Assembly: GCF_014905175.1 (NCBI RefSeq)
Contig: NC_057790.1
Coordinates: forward strand, 22,532,469 to 22,596,468
Source of the DNA: Aphidius gifuensis
Lineage: Eukaryota > Arthropoda > Insecta > Hymenoptera > Braconidae
Length of the DNA: 64,000 nt
Reading direction: 5' to 3'
Shown here: positions 31,859 through 45,220 of the stretch, in pieces
Layout: every line of letters begins with the position of its first letter
How positions within the stretch are numbered: position 1 is the first letter of the stretch
Program-made: the position numbers and the translations under genes
Notes under the pieces: generated by a model
Databases searched by the model: none
The model's input: the letters and a program-made list of their open reading frames with translations, nothing else
Told to the model about the DNA's origin: nothing

Positions 31859-34800
31859 GATGATCCATGCCAGCGTGAATTTATGATCTTCACGAGACGA
31901 TTCACCACAGTGTATAAAAATCGATTTTATTTATCAAGATATTTATGTATTTTATTGTCTTGTTTTTTAAAAAATTCAAAATATATTATTAGACTCAAGA
32001 GTCAAGCCATATATATATGAAAAAAAAAAAATATTCAAGTTGGTATTTTAATTCGACAGATGTCTAAAAATTCGATTTATAAAATTTGCTATTTTTTCTA
32101 ACACAATGTTACATTTGTTAAATGTAATTTTAAATGTCACGCTAAATTTTTATCGACTCATTAATTCCATCTGTATTTTTGTGTAATAGCTGCAGTATAC
32201 ATCAAATTTTGCGTTTATCATTTTCAATACCCAAGGCTTGTAGGGGTAAAAAAAAATAAAATAAAAAAACGGATAACGTAAAGAGAGAAAGGGAGAGTAA
32301 AGAAATATATATATAAAATAAAAAACGGGTGAGTTGCAGCAGGGTGTATTGAGCTTCAAGCTAGTTCTCAAGAGGGGAAAAAAAAAAAAAAGAAAAGGGG
32401 GTAACTGGTAGATTTTTTTTTTTTTATATTTTAAATTTTTTTAGGGGTTCATATGTATGATTTGCACCCTATCCGCAACTACGTGTCATCGTCATTCTTC
32501 GAAGGCAGTTGTGTTCTTTAAAAAAATTAGAAAAAAAAAAAACTCAAAATGTTATATAACGGTGCAAGATAAATGAATGATTTTATAGAAAAAAAAATAT
32601 TTAGAAAAAAAAAATTATAGTGTTTGCGTGAGTTTACAAAAAAATTAAGTTAAAAAAATAAAAATATATTAGTGACGGTTTAAGTAAACGTTATATAGTG
32701 ATGCACAATAATTTTTCAAGGTGTTTAGAAATCAATGAATTGAAAAATTTCATAAAAAAAAAAACGATGATTATGAAAAAATTTAAAGAATAAAAATATA
32801 TAAAAAATTAATGATAGTAAGGGATGATAGAAAATTAGCTTCCGGGCTTTTGTGATTCATCATGAATCTATTAGTTCCAATTTACAAAAACTCATTTAAA
32901 CTTTAAACTCGTATCTAATATTTTTTTAAATGATTAATTTTTTATTTTTTAATTTTCTTTATAATCTTTTTCGTTATTTTGGTATACCTTGAATGGTTTT
33001 TTTAATTAATTTTTTAAATTTTATTGGTGGTTGCTTCTGGTAAGATATATATTTAAGATTATGATTATATTTTTTTTTAAATATTATTTTGTTAATTAAA
33101 AAAAAATCTAAACTATAAAATGTTTGTTGTTAAAAAATTATGGATCATTGATTTTAAAGGAATGTTTGAAAGTCAAGAATTATTTTAAACTGTATATATA
33201 TATATAATTGCAAATCTATGAAAATAAAAGAAAAATATTGTAACAGTTATTTTCTCCATTCGTGGTTAACTTGAATTTACCATTTTTTCTATTACTTTTT
33301 ATTTTTAAATATATTTTACATTTATTAACTTAAACACCGTAAAGTTTTTATTGATACATCAAGAGCAACGAATAAAAAAAATCTCTTCCGTAAATATTTC
33401 TTTGAAAATCGTCAAAATACAAATATAATTTTAACAATCGCAATCATTAGTATAAATATTTTTATATTCTATTTTTCATAACAATTTTATGCTTCAAGTT
33501 TACATAGGTATATATATCCTAACACATCTAATCCTCAGCTGTAAAATATATATATATTTTTTTTTCAAGAAATAACATCAACAAACTGCTCTAGACAATT
33601 TCCTGAATTATTTTTCATTCCAAGAATAAGGATGCTCAAAAAAAAAAATAAAATAGAGCAAAAATAAATTCACTTGCAAAAGAAAATTAGTTCAACAATT
33701 TATATACATCACGGTAAATAAATTTATTCGAAAAAAAAAAAAAAAAAATGTATAACAATTATATTTTACTATACAAAAATTAAATTAAAGCTAATTATTT
33801 TTGGATTAATGATTATATAATCCGCCATTTTGACGTTAAAAGGATGCCCTAAAAATGGGCATTTAGAAAATCTCAATGATCACACACATATACAAAAATT
33901 ATTCCATGTGAATAATAGATATATATATGTTTATTCGTGAAGGGTATATATTGAGAGACGAGACAGGGGAGAAATAAAAAAATATAAAAACGGAGGAGGG
34001 TTGAATAAGGGCTAGTCCTGTTGCCTGGACAAACTGTGAAAGAGACAGCCCATTGGTTGGGGATCAAAATAGGCTTTATATATATTTATTCTTTATTCTT
34101 TGCATGGACCATATCGATTATTTGTCGACGAATTCGACTGGACCATAATAAGTATCTCCTTTTACCTCCCATATATATGCGCGCATACAATGTCGGTCAA
34201 ACCAGTGATGATGAGAGAAGGTGTGGTCTTTAATAATTATTATTTACAATACATCACAATGACTGACAAAACCATAATTTTAATAAAACAAATATATATT
34301 TACCAATCATAATAGATTATTTATTTTATAAATAAAACAATATTTAAATTCATATTTTATTGTTGGATTTTTTTTATTTAATTTATGTATTTATAAAAAT
34401 AATTGTTAATACTTTTTTACTGAAAAAAAAAATTAAGTGAAAAGGTCATTAAATTTTCTTTTGACGACGAGTATATGGTACATGCACATGACAAGCTGGT
34501 TAATCAAAAAAAAATACATATATATCTAAAGAATAATAATTCATTCATTTGTCTATATAATTAAAATTTTTAAAAATAACATTAAAAAATTATATTCAAA
34601 TAAAATTCATATCCGTATGTACATAAATAAATTATAATTTCATAAATTTAATGTTCATGTGATTGAATAACGAAGCAATATAATTATTGAAAATATCTCA
34701 AAGATATAAAATCATTGAATAAATAATGAAGGTAAAATGAAATTTTAATAAACTTAAAATTGATTATTTTAAATTATTTGAAACTGGAAAATGTCAGACT

Positions 34801-36599
34801 AATCGATTTTCCAATAGTCACAATAATAAAATAAATTATTTAAAAAAATTAATAATTTATCAAATTACTTGAATATACTTTTCTTAATATTCCTAATGAA
34901 AAAAACTCAGTTCTTTTTTTTAATATCAATCGATAGTTTATAATTTTTTAATTTCCAAAAGTCTAAAATGATCATACTACAATCTAATCGAACCAACCCT
35001 TATGTAAAAATAAAAAATGTGTATCTATTAATTTCATGACCTACTATCAATTTCTAATTTATTATTACTATCATTATTATAATTTTTTCAAACTCTTAAA
35101 CAATTGGAGAGACTTTTCAATTATTAATTTTTTTATTTGACTGATTTTCCATCATTTTGGAGTCATCAAACTTGGCAAGTAACTCATCAAATGATGAATA
35201 GCCCTCTATGTATAATTTTTAAATTCGCGTGGCATTATATATCTTCAATTGCAACATATAAAAATAAATTTAAAATTAATTAAAAACGAATAACTAAATT
35301 TTATCATGTCCACGTGTAAAATGATAAAAAGTTTTTAGTAAATATTTAATTGGCAACTGATGTGACGTAACATATCCTATGACTGTCTTTATGACTGGTT
35401 TTTATATCACAGAGAGTAAAGCAACACTGAAATAAAAATAAAAGTGGGGAGTTTTTTGATATCACAGTTGGGATAAGAGGGGAATGACGACATACACCCT
35501 CATCCCTTTTTTATTTTTACTATATATGATACCATCCCTGTGCAAATTGTTATTCTCTTCTTTATATAGTTTTCTCTCTCACATATATACGACCCTTTCA
35601 TCTCAATCATATTGTTACCATCCATGTGGTTGATGAAATAAAAAAATAAAATTTTGATACTAGAATATTGTTATAGCTAATAAATGTTTTTTCAAAAAAT
35701 TTTCTAATTTATTTATTAATTAATTAAATTTAAATAAATTTACCAAAATAAAAAATAATAGGATTTTTTTATTCAAATTAATTTTAAAAAGAATAATAAA
35801 ATTTAATAAATTATTTTTTAAAAGTTTATAAATTTTGAGTCATATAGTATTTGTAAAAAAAAAAATTATTTATTTATAAAAAATTGAATTTAGTTTGACA
35901 GAAGCCACAAGCAATGCAGAAAATATAAAATTGTATATATACAATACAAGTTGTGATATATATATTCAGGAAAAAGAGGAGGAAGTAGATAAAAAAAAAA
36001 AAAAAAACTTGTGGTGTAGGTTGGAAGGGGTTGAGAGATATCACAAGAGTGATAGCATGAAATTGAACTAAAAAGTTGGGAGGGAGATTCAAAGCTGCAG
36101 ATGTGAGAGAGTGAGAAAAAGAGGGAATTTAGTTTATACAGAAGAAGGAGAAGATGAAAAAAAAAAATGTAGAAAAAAAAAAAACTGGAAGTGTAGAGCA
36201 GGAGAGGCAACATTGAAAGCGCGTTGAGCACGAGTTCCAGCACTCTGTCACGGGATTTCAAGACTGATAGACGTGTTTTATAAAAGTTATCTCAAAAAGC
36301 TCAAACTAAAAAAATAAGTCATAAATAAAAAATTAATATTAAATATTCATTATATTTAGTTTACATATTTAAAAGTTACATCATCAATTCACTACCTAAT
36401 CATACTTTTTTTTTTTTTTTTTTAAAATAATCATAATGTTTATCGGCTTATCTGTTACATAATTAAACATAAAATAATTCAAATTATTAATACAAGAAAA
36501 TTATATGTTATTCTATTTTTTTATTTAAATAAATAAATAACATTATTGTTGAGATAAAAGATCATTGACATTTGTTGGGTTTAAAAGTCACGTGCCACC
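31859..36599. other. Gene desert, continued
   Basis: AT-rich, homopolymer-rich DNA. Patches with more G and C at 32330-32520, 34010-34230 and 35340-35640 give no supported gene. The plus strand is purine-rich across 35950-36230. Nothing further recognised. Confidence 0.5.
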
Positions 36600-36853
36600 G
36601 GTTAAATAAGATTTGCATCTGATCGTGACCTCGGTGATCGCGAGCAAGACAAAAAATCAACACAAAGAAACTCATCATCATGTCAAAAACGGAAAAATCT
36701 TTGGAGCGACAAAAAAAAAAAATTTCTAATAACAATCTAAGCTGAGGAAAAAATAGAAGAGGACAAATCCAAGGTCTCAGCGATTTAAAAAGAAGAAAAA
36801 AAGTAATATTAAAATAAATATTATCAACAACAAACAGACACTGTAATCTTCAG
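36590..36853 (+). other. Possible noncoding first exon ending at a donor site
   Basis: A GC-richer patch with TCACGTG (E-box) and several CpGs (TGATCGTGACCTCGGTGATCGCGAG) is followed at 36853 by CTTCAG|GTAAAT, a good 5' splice site on the plus strand. No convincing open frame leads into the donor. It may be a 5' exon of a long noncoding transcript such as the mir-315 primary transcript; this is a weak inference. Confidence 0.2.
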
Positions 36854-37128
36854 GTAAATTATCAATTTTTTTTTTATTTTTCTTTCACTTTTATCTATCA
36901 TCAAAGATATATAAATATTTAGATAAATTTATATGTACATATTGATATTTATTCAATCTGTATGTACACACATATTGGAGTAATATTTATTTTATTTTTT
37001 TCAAATAATCTGATGAACAAAAAATTGGTATTAAATACTGTTTTTAATTTTATTTAAATATAATTGTTGATTTATTTGGCTAGTGTATAAATATGTATTT
37101 AAAATTTAATGTATATACATATGAGTCT

Positions 37129-37235
37129 TGTAGTACACTTGGAGAATTGTGATACTTCCTAGTCATATAGCTTGCAACAATTTTCTTGTAGCATCAAGCG
37201 CGTTTGTATATACAATTCTCCAAGATTCCGCTACA
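37129..37235. ncRNA. Candidate novel hairpin RNA (microRNA-like)
   Basis: Nested complementary blocks: TGTAG 37129-37133 with CTACA 37231-37235; CTTGGAGAATTGT 37138-37150 with ACAATTCTCCAAG 37212-37224 (13 perfect pairs); ATAC 37152-37155 with GTAT 37206-37209; GCTTG 37070+100 (37170-37174) with CAAGC 37195-37199; ACAA 37177-37180 with TTGT 37186-37189. About 31 pairs in 107 nt, ending in a small loop. The arms do not match an insect microRNA I remember. Strand and expression are unknown. Confidence 0.4.
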
Positions 37236-40200
37236 GCTAGGTCGATACCCCCAGGGCAAGCTTCACCATGCTTTTCACTGGTATATAGATGTACACATCC
37301 TACGATGTGTATACACCATCAAAGAAATATAAAGAAACATATCCTCCAGGCTCTCAACATAATTTTTTTTTTATTCGTTTACTATTTACCTAGTTTACTA
37401 GTCGAAAAAAAAACAAATCATAATAAATTATTTATTTATGGTATAAATTATTTTTTGAATTTAACATTTTTTTATAATTTATAGATAAATAAATAAAAGG
37501 ATTTATTATATATATTAAATCAAATGATGATACAAATTTTTTAAAAATATATAAAATATATTTCTAATGTAAATTTTGTCTGTCAGCCTTGGAGCTGTTT
37601 CTTTTCATATTTTTTTTTTTTGAATTTACACATAACATATATGTGACAATAGTCAATGTCTCTAGTGTAAAAAAAACATATAAATAATAATTTTTAAATG
37701 AATAAATGAAAAATCAGCGGTAAATAATGAAAAAGAAAAAAAAAAAAAAAAAATGAATGCAAGAGAAGATGTACATTCAACGGAAGAGAATATAAAGATC
37801 TTTTTTTTTTTTTTTTTTTAGTTTATTCTATTTATTTATATATTTATTTTTTTATTCTTGTGAGTCACGATGTAGAGAAAAAAAATTTAAAAAAAAAACG
37901 CAGAGACCACGAGAGACCGTTACCCTCCAGTGAATTATATTTTTCTACTATCATTTTATCATATATTTATATGACTCTTTATTTAATTTTTAATTTTTTA
38001 AAATAAATATATATTTAAACTTATATATATCTCGACTATTTTTGCCCAGTTACTTGATGTTTTTATTCAACTCATTTACTTGTTGAAAAATATATATACA
38101 AGTAATTTGTTTTTACAACTTAAATTTTTTCAAGGTGGCTATTGTGCTTCACGTAACATCATTAGTGAGTATTTATTTTCTCCAAGGCCATCAGGCCATC
38201 AGACACTATAAAAATTGTAGTCAAAGTAAAAAATATATATTATAATTTATAAAGATAAAAATTAAAACAAATGAGACAAAAAGAGATGAATTGCAAATGA
38301 TTTCCCAACATTATATCTCTTATTCTTAAATTGGCGTCGTTTTAATCAAGTACTTGATGGCCATTTAATTTCAAAATAATAAAAACTCACAGGTAACATA
38401 ACATTGTTTATAAATCTATCTAAAAAAACTTGAAACAAAAAATATTTTCTTATATCTATTCCCAGAGACACAGTGTGCATCTATACTGATATATTTTTTT
38501 TTTTTTTCTTATTCGTCATTTGAATCGAGCAATAAACAACACATCGGAGGTTGTAACTCACCCCAGGTGGAAAGGAAATTGCGACTTTATATCCTGGCTA
38601 TACAACTAGTTCACTATAAAATCACATTTCAGTGTATTTTAATTTTCTTAATTGACAGTTAAGTTAACATGCTTGTTACAAAAATACATTTACCTGTATA
38701 TATTTAATTTATCTTTTATTATGAAAAAGTTTAAATGTTGAAAGATATTTATTTATAATTTTATTCTATATACACAATATTGCGTGTAACTGACAATTAT
38801 CTTGTATTAAAAAGATGACACATTATATTGAAAATTACAGGAAAATTATTATAGATTTTATTATGCTAATGAAATTTAGCTACTGGTTAACGTGTCTCGA
38901 TGTTTATAACATGACACAAGTTCGTGTTTATAAATATATATATTATAGGGTATTAAATTTTTCTCCTTTTATTCAACATTTATTTATGAATGATAATAAA
39001 CCAGAGTACATATTTTTATTGGTCTTAACCGCCTTAATTAGTATTTTACATTTAATTTATTAATTGAAAAACGAAGCAATTAATTTTAAGACGGAAGTTT
39101 GTTATAACTATATATAGTTTAGCTGTTTATAAATATATATTTTATTTTTTCTTATTTTTTTATCACTCGATAAAATTATATACTAGTATAAGCTTGTCAA
39201 TAGTTTTTTATATTATTGATAATATTTATCGTCATGCTAATAATTATTGCATACAAAGAAACTTTTATGAAACTGTTTTTTGCAAATGGAAAAAAATTTA
39301 TTATAAATTTTTGAAAAATGAGGAGAAAGAAACGAAATGAATTAAGTAAAAAAAAATAAAAATTCGTTCGAGGAAACAATTGGATACGGTTTGGCAATTT
39401 TTAGCCATTCTGATGTTTATAATAGCGGAAACCTTGGACATGCATCGACGCCTGAGTGTCATGTTTTTAAAAAATATAATTTTTTTAGTTGGAAAATTAG
39501 TTGTATACAATAATCAGCAGAGTTTATTTTATTTTTTGTAATTAAAAAAAATCACTAGAAAGAGGACAAAGTCTGTGTATGGAAAATTAAATAGAAAAAA
39601 GAAAGAAAAAAAAAATTACAAGATGTTAAATAGTTGTGATGAAAATTGTTACGAGTATATAAAATTTACAAATCACGTTGCGAGAGTTATGGTGTGAATT
39701 TTTTCATGTAAAAGAGTAATAAAAATAATAAATATTTGTAAAAAAAAATAAAATAAAACCACCTGACGAAGATAATAATTTGACGATTGTTCATCAGGTT
39801 GAAACGACTGTAATATTCTCAGAAGAACGATCTTATTCTTGGTTGAGTTTTAAGACGAAAGAAAGAAGAAGAGTTTCTCATGATTTTAATGATGGTATAT
39901 CCATGAAAAAGGCATCATCTTTCTTCTTTTATCTCAGAAAGTTATTGCCTGATTTTTCATGGAACGAAAAGAAAACAAAGCTTTGAAAAAATTAAAAATA
40001 AAATAAAACAAAAAAAAAACTATAAAGACAAAAAAAAAATTGTTGAAAAATTGAAGAATGAATAAAAAAATATAAAAAATACAACAACCATCTATATATA
40101 AATAATAAAAATAATATTTTCTTTTTGCTAAAGATTTTTTTTTTTAAAACAAAAAACTTAGCGTCTATAATTTAGCCACGGTTCAAAAATGTAGAGAACA

Positions 40201-43200
40201 AATTGCTCCAATATCTTGAATATTTTTTCAACACTTTAAATGAATATAAACTTTGAAAATTTGTTATTTAAAATAATCATTTAAGTTATTTTTATTTAAA
40301 TTATTGTCTTTGAATTATTTAAACATCTGAATTGATATCAAAATTGTATCAAGTGTTTTTTAAAATCTCGACAAACTTCAATTGAATTTAGATGAGAAAT
40401 ACTCAAAAGGGTATATGATTAAATTGAATAAAATTAGAAATACAATAAATAAAAAATCTACCCCTATTTTTTGAGCATCGTTTAAATTTACTTCAGTCAT
40501 TGAAAAATAAAAATAGAATAAATTGCCTGAGGGACTATATATAGAGGTATAAATGACATGATGAAGTAAGCACATTCAACACTCTATCAACTTTTTAATT
40601 AATTTTCATCATCGAATAAAAAAAAAGAAAAAATTGATATAAATAAAAAAAAACAAACTAATTAAAATGAAAAAAAAAATAATCAACTATTTCACGATGT
40701 TAATTATTAAATTAACTGTACATAGATAATATTTTTTCACGTATAAAATTTGATAATTAAAAAAAAGCAAAATAAATTTAAAAGTTTCGTATTAATTATC
40801 ATTAATTAAAGCCTGATGTTAATTTATTTATTTTAACTTGGGGTATATGTTTATGACAACAATGATATATATTAAAAATAATTTACAAGACAACTTTTCA
40901 ACAATTTATTTGTACAAACAATTTATAATTCTTATCGCAAGTATTAACTCAACAAACATACACATAAGTGTTTGTACTTAAAACTTTTCACTAAAGAAGC
41001 TTTTTTTGTTTAAAAAAAAAATAATACAAAAGTTGCATGTTATTGCGGTGAAATGATATTTATATAAATATAGAAAAATAATAATTTGTATTGCAGTATA
41101 TGCAATAAAGTTTGTCATTACGTTGTTGGATTCAGTTTTTCAAGATGGTTTCTTGCCAAAAAAAAAAATTGACGATTTAGTTTCTTTTGTATTTGTGAGT
41201 ATTGGGCCACGTATAAAATCCCTAACACATTGTTGCCATGACAACCATCGAGTGTGGGATGGTGGAAAACCAAGACCTACCCTTGAATTTTTTTTTTTTT
41301 CATTTTATTTCTACTGGGGTGTGTTTCAAAATTGAACTTTTCTTATACTTTCGAAAATCTAAAAAAAGCACATAGATGAAAAACACTATTACGAAATAAA
41401 AATTATAAGAAAAAGAGATAATTAAAGTTTAAATTATATTATAAAATTTTAATATTGGATAATTTTTCAAGAAGAAAATAAAAAATAAAAAAAATGTTAC
41501 AAAAGTACGTGTCAAATTTTTGTATGGGTCAACTTTATTTTATCAGATGTTTTTTTTTGTTGCAACGTGGTCGTAGTGCGAAGAGTTGAATAAAAATCGT
41601 GTTACAAAAACCAAGCTTACAAAGTTGAAGACACAGGCAAGGTGACATTATTGAAAACATATATACTGTATATAGAAGTCACGTAGTTTGTTGCACTCGG
41701 TGTTTCCTGGGTCAAAGGTCCTTGAAAGTTGACGAGATTTTTACAGAAAAAAAAATAATATATATATAAAGAAATTCGAGAAACGTTAGCAACGTGTTTT
41801 CTCAACTTTTCAACAGCTTCTTCTGCAGATATATATAGATAAAGTACATAATCTTTTTTTTATTTTCACTTTGTTTATATATTTTTTATTTGCAACATCT
41901 TATTTAAAATCTTATATAAAAAATCGTCAACATCCACACGAAAGCCTCTTAATTCATAACGATAAGCATCATGAAAAAAAAAATTAAATTAAAAATTAAA
42001 AAAAATAATTTTCACTAAATTATACAAACTCATCTATTTTTCATATACATTTTACTATATAATTTTGTTTTTTAAAAATATATTATATTTAATGAAAATA
42101 GAGCAAACAAATTACCTCTTTATAACAAAAATTATTATATCCATAAATTAAATTTTTTTTTTTCAACTGACATTTTAATTTAAAACAACTTAAAAAGAAA
42201 AAAAAAAAATTTAATTCTTCTGCAAATGTTGGCTTCTTGCAAAAAAAAAAATTAATAAGTTTATTGTCAATGAGCTATTTAAAAAAAAAAAATCATATAT
42301 ATGTGTATTACATAACTATGATGATAAAACTTTTACCATTACAAAAAAAAAAAAAAAATGCAAAATGAAATCTAATGATAATTTAAAATATTTTTTATTT
42401 TTATTTTATATATATTTTTATGATATCTAAAGTCATAAAGTCAAGTGTTAACGACTTTTGAACATATTTTGTGTAACAATAAATTTTCAGTTGAATGGTT
42501 TGTGGTGATGGTGCATACGAGAGACAAAATATGAGAGTTTAAAAAATAAAAAATGAAGAAGAAGAAGAAAAAAAGGAATATATATAAATAAAGTAAAAGA
42601 AGGTAATACAAAACGAGTAGTTTGCAACAGGAAAACCACGATCGATTGTATCGCAAGTGATCGGTTATATATTGAGTTGGGGCGATGGAGTGTAAGGGGG
42701 AATATTGAAGAGAAAAAAGGGGCTGTACATAGTGCATACATACACATTACATATACATATATAGCAATGAGTAAAAATGAAAATTATGCTTGAAACATGT
42801 CGATAGAATCAAACCTACAATTTCATATTACACATGTATGCAAAAAACAGAAGATTTGAAAGGGTTGATTTCTGGATCTATATTGATTGCAGTGATAATG
42901 AATGATCGAGATAAAGGGACAACAATGACAGACAAGAAAGACAGTAAAAAAAAATACATAGGTAGAAATTGAAGTGGTACTGAATAAAGGATTAAAATTG
43001 GTTGAAATATATATATACTATTTTGACCAGTTTGATGGGGATTTAGATTGAATTTGCAATGATGAAAGTAATATATATAGTTCACATATGTGCTTTTTCA
43101 ACACAGCATGTATAATTGAATTTTAAAATCTTCTGATCCTTGTTATATACAATATCTTTAGCTTTACATAATAATAATAATTATTTTTTAAAAATATACA

Positions 43201-45153
43201 TGTGTATATTTAATTATATTTATGGAAAATTTTACATTGTGTTTTTAAAAACATTTTAAAATTCAATTTTCTATTTTATTATTTAGCCTTTTATTTTTTA
43301 TCGTCATGATGGTTTTTGACAAACTCATGTGACAGTCCAATCATATATATAAAAATAATAATATTTTTTTAAAACTCGTAAAATTAAATGACATTTTATT
43401 TTGTGGCAGATATATTGAAGTATATTTTTATTGTTTTCATTTTAACGTCAAAAAATGTATGGTTTTTTTTTTTTTTTTTTTGATTTTTTAATTATTTATT
43501 TTATTATTTGTTGAAGATTTAGTGGAGATTTCAGGGGTTTACGCATGCTGACATTATTGAAATTTTATATATGTATTTAATTTTTATTTTATACAGTTAT
43601 ATATTTTTTTTTCTTTTAAATCTCCAATTACTATTTATACCGACAGGCGTCGAACATTGTGCCATTTTCATGAAAACTGAACAAACGAAAGAGAAACAGC
43701 CAAAAAGGTTGAACCTTGATTGCTCGATGAAACATATATAATTTTTTTTTTTTAAACTATTTTTATTATTATTATATTATTTTTTTTTTACTTCTATTGA
43801 TCCAATCGAATTGCTAATAATCCCTTCGCCGAGATTGTATCTCAATCTGTTCATCCCCACGTATTTCAATGATAACGTTATAAAAAAAATTATGAATCCA
43901 TCAATTTAAAGAAAAAAAAAATTCCACAATTCCTAGAAAATTAATTATAATAATTTAAATATTATTTGAAATTTTATTTTAATTGATATAAGCAAAGTTT
44001 ATAATTAATTAAATTTTTAATTTGATAATTATTAAATGTATATTCCAATATATGAATAATTTTCAAATAAAATAAACGAGAAAAATATTTATATATAAAA
44101 AAAAAAAATAACTACTTCACTTTGGCTAAATTATTTCGTTTTTATTTTTTCTATAAATATATATTCATTCGTAATGGCAAAGCAAACAACTTGGTCTTTG
44201 AATTGAGTGAAAAGAAAAAAATTTTTAACCATCATATAAAATTGAAGCAAGATGACAAAAGTAAAATAAATAAATATGAAAAACGTGGAATAAATTTACA
44301 GATGAATGGTAAAGAAAAACACGAAAGAAATCATTAAACTAGGTCAATCCCTCCAACGAGTCTCGAGAGGTCCTTTGCGTTTCCTGAAAACACTCCTTTG
44401 AGATTTTCAATTCGTTTTGAGTCAAAATCCAATAGTGCATACCGAGATATATATATAATACAACGAAACAAGTATTAGGGTGGAGACTACAGGGTTAAAA
44501 GATGATAATCAAAAGAGAAAATAATATAAAAAAAAATATTTATAAAAAAAGCTATATGAGGGTCCTTACACTACCATAACGTTTGTTGTTTGCCAGAGGG
44601 TTTTTAACCTCACCCACTAAATATAAATTATTCATAAACGATTACAAAGATATTCATGTATACCTATATATATATATTTTTCTTCTTATTTTTTAGTATT
44701 TATAAAAAATAAAAAAATTAAACTCAAGACGCATTTTTATCAAGTACTTTTTTTTATATTTTTGAATTACAAGAACACTTGACTTTATAAGCAATAGATG
44801 AGCTTTCATTAAATGACTTTTAAATACATATAATAATTTAACTTGCATATATTATTTATTCCAAGAGTTTGATAATAATATTCAATAAAATTATAAAAAT
44901 TATCATGTTTTAGCATTGATATTAAAATTTAAAATTTTATCTAACAAAGAAGATTTTTTAATATTGAAAATTAAATTTTTTATTTTCTTTTTAATTAATA
45001 TAAATTTAAAAAAATTTATCTAGTAATTAATTTATTAATTAATTTATAATGAAAAAAAATATATTTCAAAACAAAAAAAGAAATTATTAAATTAAGGAAA
45101 AATCAATTAGAGTTGAATGAGAAAAGGAGTGGCAAAAGTGCATCAATGCATGG
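37236..45153. other. Gene desert, continued
   Basis: No coding exon recognised. Short chance frames occur (for example 39780-39986 and 44122-44337) without splice, composition or domain support. There are small palindromes (such as AGATTG...CAATCT near 43832) and long homopolymers. Confidence 0.5.
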
Positions 45154-45220
45154 ATCAGAGATCGGCATCTCATATATATATATACTGAGCGTGTCCGGCT
45201 TCTCTGTGAGAATCTCTGAT
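45154..45220. other. Inverted repeat ATCAGAGAT ... ATCTCTGAT
   Basis: Nine-base arms (45154-45162 and 45212-45220) with an inner TCTCA/TGAGA pair. Outside the arms both flanks carry ATGCAT blocks (45147 region and 45232-45257). The loop includes a TA repeat. It could fold as an imperfect hairpin; function unknown. Confidence 0.4.

Noticed and set aside
39780..39986. 68-codon plus-strand frame with charged residues
   Set aside because: Single isolated frame with no promoter, domain or splice context.
42487..42747. Overlapping minus-strand frames with Phe-rich stretches
   Set aside because: They arise from A-rich plus-strand sequence read in reverse; typical homopolymer artefact.
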